From positions 48,064 to 112,063 of the forward strand of contig CAUEBO010000002.1 of the NCBI GenBank assembly GCA_958454405.1: a stretch of 64,000 bases of DNA, read 5' to 3'. Position 1 is the first letter of the stretch. Each line of letters starts with the position of its first letter. The DNA comes from an uncultured Eggerthellaceae bacterium. GTDB taxonomy: Bacteria > Actinomycetota > Coriobacteriia > Coriobacteriales > Eggerthellaceae. This document shows positions 58,691-64,000 of this stretch, in pieces. Position numbers and translations under genes: made by a program. Below the pieces are notes generated by a model. That model was not told where the DNA came from, ran no database searches, and saw only the letters and a program-made list of their open reading frames with translations.

Positions 58691-59698
58691 ATGATCGTGT
58701 CGTGGATGACCACGAACAAGTGCAATCTCAAGTGCGTGCATTGCTACCAGGACGCCGAGGAGGCCACGGACGAGGAGCTCTCCACGGCCGAGGGGATGAG
58801 GATGATCGACGAGATAGCCCGCGCTGGCTTCAAGATCATGATCTTCTCGGGCGGCGAGCCGCTCATGCGCTCGGATATCTGCGAGCTGGTGGCGCATGCG
58901 ACATCGCGCGGCCTGCGTGCCGTGTTCGGGACGAACGGCACGCTCATCACGCCCGAGGCCGCCCGCCGTCTCAAAGAGGCCGGAGCCTGCGCCATGGGCA
59001 TCTCGGTGGACAGCCTCGATCCCGCCAAGCATGACGAATTCCGCGGCCTGGCGAACGCTTACGGCCTTACCATGGCAGGCATCGAGGCGTGCAAGCAGGC
59101 GGGGCTGCCATTCCAGCTCCACACGACCGTCGTCGACTGGAACCGCGACGAGGTATGCGCCATCACCGATTTCGCCGTGGACATCGGCGCTGCGGCCCAC
59201 TACATCTTCTTCCTCATACCCGTGGGCCGCGGCAAGTTCATCGAAGACACGGGCCTTGAAGTGCTTGAGAACGAGGCGCTGTTGCATGACATCATGGCTA
59301 AGGCGTCCCAGGTGCCCATCGACGTGAAGCCCACCTGCGCGCCGCAGTTCACGCGCGTGGCGAAGCAGCTTGGCGTGGACACGCGCTTCTCGCGCGGCTG
59401 CTTGGCCGGCCTCACGTACTGCGTCATCGGCAGCGAAGGCATCGTGCGACCCTGCGCCTACATGACCGAGGAGGCGGGCGATGTGCGCGAGCAGCCCTTC
59501 GACGAGATCTGGAGGACGAGCCCCGTGTTCGAGAAGCTGCGCACGCAGGCCTACTCCGGTTTGTGCGGCACCTGCGACTACCGCGACGGTTGCGGCGGGT
59601 GTCGCGCTCGCGCCGCGTACTACCACGACGGCGACATCCTCGCCCAAGACGACTACTGCGCTTGGGGGTTGCGCCGTTCTGACGAACAGCGCAACTAG
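58691..59698 (+). CDS. Radical SAM/SPASM protein (AhbC/AhbD/NirJ-like)
   Basis: 335 residues. The radical SAM cluster site C11-x3-C15-x2-C18 (CNLKCVHC) lies almost at the N-terminus, followed by SGGEPLMR and FGTNGTLI. The C-terminal SPASM domain has Cys-rich segments GCLAGLTYCVIG, PCAYM and CGTCDYRDGCGGCRARA for extra 4Fe-4S clusters. The closest known groups by motif are the haem-pathway enzymes AhbC/AhbD/NirJ and peptide maturases such as PqqE; no precursor peptide gene is visible. An iron-complex importer follows, which favours a tetrapyrrole or iron role. That assignment is inference. Confidence 0.85.
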   Translation: MIVSWMTTNKCNLKCVHCYQDAEEATDEELSTAEGMRMIDEIARAGFKIMIFSGGEPLMRSDICELVAHATSRGLRAVFGTNGTLITPEAARRLKEAGACAMGISVDSLDPAKHDEFRGLANAYGLTMAGIEACKQAGLPFQLHTTVVDWNRDEVCAITDFAVDIGAAAHYIFFLIPVGRGKFIEDTGLEVLENEALLHDIMAKASQVPIDVKPTCAPQFTRVAKQLGVDTRFSRGCLAGLTYCVIGSEGIVRPCAYMTEEAGDVREQPFDEIWRTSPVFEKLRTQAYSGLCGTCDYRDGCGGCRARAAYYHDGDILAQDDYCAWGLRRSDEQRN

Positions 59699-59739
59699 CC
59701 GACGGCTGCGACGCGAAGCTAGTCCCCGTAGGGGGCGGC

Positions 59740-59830
59740 TTCCCGTGGCATCCGATCTCGCGGGGAGGCCGAGGACTCGCGTACCGCAGTACGCTTCGCC
59801 CTCGTCCTCCCCGCGATCTCAGGCACCACG
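59740..59830. repeat. Palindromic intergenic repeat, copy C (different core)
   Basis: TCGCGGGGAGGCCGAGG (59758-59774) is complementary, with one mismatch, to CCTCGTCCTCCCCGCGA (59800-59816); weaker pairing extends outward to GGCATC/GGCACC. The loop contains the palindrome GCGTAC-CGCA-GTACGC. It has the same architecture as copies A and B but a different core. It lies between the radical SAM gene and the binding-protein gene. Confidence 0.65.
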
Positions 59831-59884
59831 GAAACCCTCGCTGACTTTGCCAAACCAGGAATATCTCATCGGAAGGACACACGC

Positions 59885-60880
59885 ATGACCATCATCTCCC
59901 AACGTATCGTTTCTGTCGCCGCCGCGTCCCTCGCCGCGACGATGCTGCTCGCCGGCTGCTCGGCTGCGCCTGCTGCGGGCGGCAACGAAGCGGACGCGCC
60001 GGCAACGGAAGCCCCGCAAACCGGCGCGGTCACGTTCACCGACGACACGGGCACCCAGGTCACGGTTGACAACCCGCAGCGCGTGGTGGCGTGCATGGGC
60101 AGCTTCGCGAGCACATGGGAGCTGGCGGGCGGCACGCTCGTAGGCGCGTCGGACGACGCGTTCACGCTGTCCGGCTACGAACTGAAATCTCCGGACGTGC
60201 AAAAAGTGGGCGATTTCGCGAACCTGAACCTCGAGTCCATCATCGCGCTCGAGCCCGACTTCGTCATCATGACGAGCGGCTCCGGCGGGCGCGGCGGCGA
60301 TTCGAACCAGGCGGACCTCAAGGCGGCGCTCTCCGCGTCGAACATCCCGGTGGCGTGCTTCCAGGTGACGACGTTCGACGACTACCTGCGCATGCTGCGC
60401 ACCTGCTGCGACGTCACGGGCTGCGACGATCTGTACGAGCAGAACGGCCAGGCCGTGTCCGACCGCATCGAAGCGGTCAAGGCCAAGGTGCCCGCAGGCG
60501 AGGCGCCTTCGGCGCTCGTGCTGACCACGTATTCGGGCGGCACCCGCGCGCAGGCGTCCTCCACGATGACGGGCGCCATGCTGGCCGATCTGGGCGCCAA
60601 GAACCTGGCCGACGAGAACCCCAGCCTGCTCAAGGACTTCAGTCTGGAGTCGATCATTGAGATGGATCCTGACTTCATCTTCGTGGTGCCCATGGGCAAC
60701 GACGACGCGGCCGCCATGAAGGCGCTCGAAGACCAGACGGCGGCGAATCCCGCCTGGTCCACGCTCTCGGCGGTGCAAGACGGCCGCTACGTCGCGCTCG
60801 ACCCGCACCTGTTCCAGTACAAGCCGAACGAGCGCTGGGACCAAAGCTACCAGGTGCTCTTCGACGCGCTGTACGCGTAG
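59885..60880 (+). CDS. ABC transporter substrate-binding lipoprotein (iron-complex/cobalamin type)
   Basis: 331 residues. The signal peptide ends in lipobox LLAGC with Cys25. The class III (BtuF/FepB) fold is recognised by VTVDNPQRVVACMGSFASTWELA, VGDFANLNLESIIALEPDFVIM and LESIIEMDPDFIFVV. It would bind a siderophore, haem, corrinoid or other metal complex outside the membrane and hand it to the permease encoded 15 bp downstream. Confidence 0.92.
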   Translation: MTIISQRIVSVAAASLAATMLLAGCSAAPAAGGNEADAPATEAPQTGAVTFTDDTGTQVTVDNPQRVVACMGSFASTWELAGGTLVGASDDAFTLSGYELKSPDVQKVGDFANLNLESIIALEPDFVIMTSGSGGRGGDSNQADLKAALSASNIPVACFQVTTFDDYLRMLRTCCDVTGCDDLYEQNGQAVSDRIEAVKAKVPAGEAPSALVLTTYSGGTRAQASSTMTGAMLADLGAKNLADENPSLLKDFSLESIIEMDPDFIFVVPMGNDDAAAMKALEDQTAANPAWSTLSAVQDGRYVALDPHLFQYKPNERWDQSYQVLFDALYA

Positions 60881-60895
60881 GGCGAAGGGCGTCCC

Positions 60896-61927
60896 GTGTC
60901 TGGGATCGAAGGTGAAAAGACGGTGCGGCGAAGCGGCTCTTTGAAAGCGCCGCTCGTCGCGGTCGCTTCCGTCGCCGTTCTGATGGCGGTGACGGCGGCG
61001 GGTTTCCTCGCAGGCTCGTCCTCGGTGAGTTGGGGGGACCTCGCCGCCTGGGCGACCGGCGGTGACGTGAGCGCGGCGGCGAAGAGCATCCTCGTGAACG
61101 TGCGCCTGCCGCGCGTGCTGGCAGCGCTTCTGGCGGGAGGGGCGCTGGCCGTGGCGGGCGCCATCATCCAGGCCGTGTTGGACAACCCGCTGGCCAGCCC
61201 CAACATCATCGGCATCAACTCGGGTGCCGGGCTGTTCGTGCTCGTCGCGGCCAGCGTGTTTCCCCAGGTGCTGTGGTTGCCGCCGCTTGCGGCCTTCCTG
61301 GGCGCGCTCGTCACGGCGCTCGTCATCTTCGGCATCTCGCTGGGCGCCAACACATCGAGGCTCACCGTGGTGCTGGCAGGCATCGCCATCACCACGGTGT
61401 TCGGCGCGGGCATGAACACCATCCTCATCGTGAATCCCGACGCCTACGTAGGCTCGTCGACCTTCCTCGTGGGAGGTCTGGCCGGCGTGCTCATGGACGA
61501 CCTGCTGTGGCCGGCGGCCTACATCGCGGCCGGCCTTGCCGCAGCGCTGTTCGCGGCGGGCAAGCTCAACATCATGGCGCTCGGCGACGACGCGGCCCAC
61601 GCGCTCGGCATGAACGTGGGCGCGTGCCGGCTGGCCATGTTGGGGCTCGCCGCCGTGCTGGCGGGCGCGGCCGTGAGCTTCGCCGGCCTGCTGGGGTTCG
61701 CGGGGCTCATCATCCCGCATCTCGTGCGGTTCTTCGTGGGCCACGACAACCGCATGGTGCTGCCGCTGTCGGCCGTGGCGGGCGCGGCGTTCGTCGTCGT
61801 GTGCGATCTTCTGGCGCGCGTGCTGTTCGCGCCGTACGAGGTGCCGGTGGGCATCCTCATGGCGTTCCTTGGCGGCCCCTTCTTCATCTACCTCATCTTG
61901 AAGAACAGGAGGGGGAGCCTTGAATAA
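60896..61927 (+). CDS. ABC transporter permease, FecCD/BtuC family
   Basis: A 343-residue polytopic permease with about 9-10 helices. Family motifs are VRLPRVLAALLAGGALAVAGAIIQAVLDNPLASPNIIGINSGAGLF and, near the C-terminus, GFAGLIIPHLVRFFVGHDNR, which contains the ATPase coupling loop. It starts with GTG 15 bp after the binding protein and overlaps the ATPase gene by 8 bp. Confidence 0.95.
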   Translation: MSGIEGEKTVRRSGSLKAPLVAVASVAVLMAVTAAGFLAGSSSVSWGDLAAWATGGDVSAAAKSILVNVRLPRVLAALLAGGALAVAGAIIQAVLDNPLASPNIIGINSGAGLFVLVAASVFPQVLWLPPLAAFLGALVTALVIFGISLGANTSRLTVVLAGIAITTVFGAGMNTILIVNPDAYVGSSTFLVGGLAGVLMDDLLWPAAYIAAGLAAALFAAGKLNIMALGDDAAHALGMNVGACRLAMLGLAAVLAGAAVSFAGLLGFAGLIIPHLVRFFVGHDNRMVLPLSAVAGAAFVVVCDLLARVLFAPYEVPVGILMAFLGGPFFIYLILKNRRGSLE

Positions 61928-62852
61928 TGCGCCTGCATCCTGTGGGGCCGAGGGTCGAAAGGTCCGGCGCTCAAACAGTCCTGCTCGCACGAACAGCCCG
62001 CTGGGCTGTTCGGCTCGTGCGGAACTCGCGGCGGACCTCTCGGCCCTCGGCTCCTCGACCGCAGAGGTCGCGCAGCCCTGTGTTCCCGTCATCGAGCTGC
62101 GCGACGTGTCGTTTTCCTACGGCAAGGAGCCCTTCATCGAGGGCCTTTCGGCGACGTTTTCCCATGGCGCGGTGACCAGCGTGGTGGGGCCGAACGGGTG
62201 CGGGAAGTCCACGATGGTCAAGCTGGTCGACGGCCTCTTGCGCCCGCAGGCAGGAGAGGTGCGCATCGGCGGCGTGCCCACGCTGTCGATGAAGGCGAAG
62301 GAGCGGGCCCGCCGCGTGGCCGTGCTGGCCCAGGCCGGCCGCCCGCCGGCCATGACGGTGGAGGCGCTCGTGGCGTGCGGGCGCTACCCGTACCAGGCGC
62401 GCCAGGGAAGGCTCTCGTGCGAGGATCGCGAGCAGGTAGAGCGCGCGCTCGAGCTGGCCGGCGTCGCGCGGTTCCGCGCGCACGAACTGCGGCGGCTTTC
62501 GGGCGGCGAGCGCCAGCGCGCGTTCATCGCCATGACGCTGGCGCAGGACACCGGCCTCATCGTGCTGGACGAGCCCACCACCTACCTTGATATCCGCGCT
62601 TGCCACGAGATCATGGAGCTGGTGCGCCGTCTGAACGAAGAGGCCGGCAAGACCGTCGTCATGGTCATCCACGACCTCGACCTGGCGCTACGCTACTCCG
62701 ATCGTCTTTTGGTCATGGAGCGCGGTCGCGCCACGGCGGCTGGAAGCGTAGGCGAAGTGCTGGGCACGGGTGCTATCGAGCGCGCCTTCGGGGTTGCCGT
62801 TCGGCCGCATGAAGCGGCAGAGGGGCGAGCGTACGCGCTGTTTCCAACATGA
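61920..62852 (+). CDS. ABC transporter ATP-binding protein (iron-complex type) with repeat-encoded N-terminal extension
   Basis: A 310-residue ATPase. Walker A GPNGCGKST lies at 90-98, the signature at LSGGERQRAF, Walker B in GLIVLDEPT, the D-loop at TYLD and the switch His in VIHDLDLAL. In FepC/BtuD-type proteins Walker A lies about 50 residues nearer the start. The extra N-terminal part (about 8-45) is encoded by a copy of the palindromic repeat at 61947-62051, kept in frame. The only start with a ribosome site (AGGAGGGGG) is TTG 61920, overlapping the permease stop; no start lies between the repeat and the domain, so the repeat must be translated. Confidence 0.9.
   Translation: MNNAPASCGAEGRKVRRSNSPARTNSPLGCSARAELAADLSALGSSTAEVAQPCVPVIELRDVSFSYGKEPFIEGLSATFSHGAVTSVVGPNGCGKSTMVKLVDGLLRPQAGEVRIGGVPTLSMKAKERARRVAVLAQAGRPPAMTVEALVACGRYPYQARQGRLSCEDREQVERALELAGVARFRAHELRRLSGGERQRAFIAMTLAQDTGLIVLDEPTTYLDIRACHEIMELVRRLNEEAGKTVVMVIHDLDLALRYSDRLLVMERGRATAAGSVGEVLGTGAIERAFGVAVRPHEAAEGRAYALFPT
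61947..62051. repeat. Palindromic repeat, copy B, inside the ABC ATPase gene
   Basis: Outer arms 61947-61966 (GCCGAGGGTCGAAAGGTCCG) and 62032-62051 pair with two or three mismatches. The inner part has GCTCAAACAGTCCT and GCGGAACTCGC, identical to copy A at 51906-51998. Between them lies an additional stem GAACAGCCC/GGGCTGTTC (61991-61999, 62003-62011). The length of about 105 bp keeps the ATPase frame open. Confidence 0.75.
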
Positions 62853-62910
62853 CGCGAGCTTGGCGCCATGCTTTGTCGAAGCGGGAAGGGGCGCCGCCCT
62901 CCGCCTTCGA

Positions 62911-63606
62911 CTAGTCCTCGAGCATCCGGTCGACGATGCCGTCGAGGTGCAGCTGCATGGTGTCGAAGGTTGGAACGGGAAGCTCGGCGTGCGCGTACAT
63001 CAGGGGAAGCTCGGTGCATCCCAACACGACGCCTTGGACGTCCTCGTCGTCAACGAGTCGCTCGATCACGCGATCGACGAAGGCTTTTGACTCGTCCTTC
63101 ACCACGCCGAATTCCAGCTCGTGGGCGATGATGCCGTCGACGGCTTTTCGTTCGCCGGCATCGGGCGCGATCGCGTCGATGCCGTGCGCGGCGAACACGG
63201 TCTTGAAGTAAGGCTGCTCCATCGTGAAACCCGTGCCCAGAAGGGCTACGCGCCGCAGCCCTTGTTTTGCGATTTCTCGGCAGGTGGGTTCGAGGATGCT
63301 CAGCATGGGGACGTGCGCCCGCTTCTGCAGCCGATCGAACACGACATGGGGCACATTCGCCGTCAGGACGATGAAGTCCGCCCGCGCCGCTTCCAGGTTG
63401 CGCACGGCTTCCATCAGATAGGATTCCAGCCGATCGAAGTCCCCGCTTCGACAATAGCCCAACATCTCGCACATGTTCACGGTGTCGATGGCGAGTTCGG
63501 GAAAGGCCCCTTCGGGGTGGCGCTTCTGGTAGCGGGATGCTATCTCGCGGTAGTAGAGCACTGTCGACTCAGGGCCGGTGCCGCCGACCATGCCGAGTTT
63601 CGCCAT
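62911..63606 (-). CDS. Aspartate/glutamate racemase family protein lacking one catalytic Cys
   Basis: 231 residues. The start KLGMVGGTGPESTVLYYREI is typical of the aspartate racemase/YgeA branch, and the second catalytic motif VLGCTELPL has Cys197. The first motif, usually CNTxH (or TNTxH in YgeA), reads LTANVPH with Ala83 at the catalytic position. A two-base racemase mechanism would be crippled, so it may be a one-way isomerase or hydrolase-like relative, or bind without turnover. The ATG at 63606 has GAGGAGG four bases upstream. It lies 34 bp downstream of rnpB on the same strand. Confidence 0.88.
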   Translation of the reverse strand: MAKLGMVGGTGPESTVLYYREIASRYQKRHPEGAFPELAIDTVNMCEMLGYCRSGDFDRLESYLMEAVRNLEAARADFIVLTANVPHVVFDRLQKRAHVPMLSILEPTCREIAKQGLRRVALLGTGFTMEQPYFKTVFAAHGIDAIAPDAGERKAVDGIIAHELEFGVVKDESKAFVDRVIERLVDDEDVQGVVLGCTELPLMYAHAELPVPTFDTMQLHLDGIVDRMLED

Positions 63607-63639
63607 GCGGCCTCCTCGCGTTCGTTGCGACAGGTAGAT

Positions 63640-63997
63640 GCGAGCGGGCCGATAAGCCGGGTTCTGTCGTTGGACGACCATTTATCTCGAACGTGCGTCG
63701 CCGCACGCCTCAAGCACGCAACCCGAACGTACGGCGGGCAACCGTGTCGCGTTCCTATTTGCGCTTGCTCCAGATGGGGTTTTCCAAGCCGCGCCGTTGC
63801 CGACGCGCTGGTGCGCTCTTACCGCACCGTTTCAGCTTTTCTCCCGTTCCTGCGCACCGAAGCGCGCGTTCGCGGGGGAGTCTTCTTTTCTGTGGCACTG
63901 TCCGTCGGGTCGCCCCGCCCAGCCGTTAGCTGGCATCTTGCCCTGTGGAGCCCGGACTTTCCTCACGCCGAAGCGCGCGATCGTCTGGCCCGCTCGC
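63640..63997 (-). ncRNA. rnpB: RNase P RNA, class A
   Basis: The minus strand carries the invariant core GAGGAAAGUCCGGGCUCC (63963-63946), followed by ACAGGGCAAGAUGCCAGCUAACGG-type sequence, and near the 3' end AACCCGGCUUAUCGGCCCGC. The ends pair as helix P1: GCGAGCGGGCC (63997-63987) with GGCCCGCTCGC (63650-63640). The length of about 358 nt is normal and the gene is complete or short of only a few 5' bases at the window edge. It is the catalytic RNA that trims the 5' ends of tRNA precursors. Confidence 0.95.
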
Positions 63998-64000
63998 GTA

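Noticed and set aside
1..64000. CRISPR arrays, tRNA or rRNA genes, transposases, phage genes
   Set aside because: No regularly spaced identical repeats, no convincing T-loop/anticodon arms, no rRNA core sequences and no transposase or integrase other than XerD were seen. A tRNAscan run would be needed to exclude an unusual tRNA.

Overview
The window is a 64 kb stretch of a high-GC bacterial chromosome. It looks like a Coriobacteriia genome, most likely Eggerthella or a close relative. The signs are strong G/C use at third codon positions, a DivIVA/SepF-type division set without FtsA, a membrane-tethered LuxR regulator, Etf-linked acyl-CoA dehydrogenases, ferredoxin-like aldo/keto reductases and a meso-DAP-type MurE. 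The assignment comes from reading proteins and gene order, not from a database search. There is no rRNA, recognisable tRNA, CRISPR array, transposase or phage gene. The only certain RNA gene is rnpB at the right edge.

Left third (1-25,700), mostly metabolic and accessory genes. A 5'-truncated iron alcohol dehydrogenase is followed by an RNHCP zinc-ribbon gene coupled to rsgA. Next come an Fe-S aldo/keto reductase behind a MerR-type promoter, an MFS exporter, a Rieske oxygenase, ahcY, a GT2 glycosyltransferase, a comF-like gene, and an orphan solute-binding lipoprotein with a structured leader. A LysR regulator precedes two acyl-CoA dehydrogenase units transcribed divergently, one of them followed by etfB-etfA. 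Their promoters carry the same two-box motif. A larB-larC(N-terminal) operon sits behind a second MerR-type promoter. After rnhA come three tandem paralogous NlpC/P60 cell-wall hydrolases.

Middle (25,700-36,500). A 162-bp inverted-repeat element and a DUF1846 gene are followed by a pantothenate operon on the minus strand (DUF2520-panB-panC-panD), a membrane-anchored protein of unknown function, the membrane LuxR gene, pyrG and xerD. The pyrG-xerD and xerD-mraZ gaps are rich in repeats. They contain two perfect parS-like palindromes and one degenerate copy, which suggests a ParB-binding centromere region.

Right part (36,500-57,500) is a complete dcw cluster: mraZ, rsmH, ftsL, ftsI, murE, murF, mraY, murD, ftsW, murG, murC, murB, ftsQ, ftsZ, pgeF, yggS, sepF, yggT, divIVA, yggU. 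It encodes the cytoplasmic and lipid steps of peptidoglycan precursor synthesis and the septal machinery. ftsZ has its own promoter behind a large hairpin repeat.

Right edge (57,500-64,000). A MerR regulator with its own 19-bp-spacer promoter precedes a radical SAM/SPASM protein and an iron-complex/cobalamin-type ABC importer. The importer's ATPase gene has absorbed a copy of the same palindromic repeat found before ftsZ. An Asp/Glu-racemase-family gene lacking one catalytic Cys, and rnpB, close the window.
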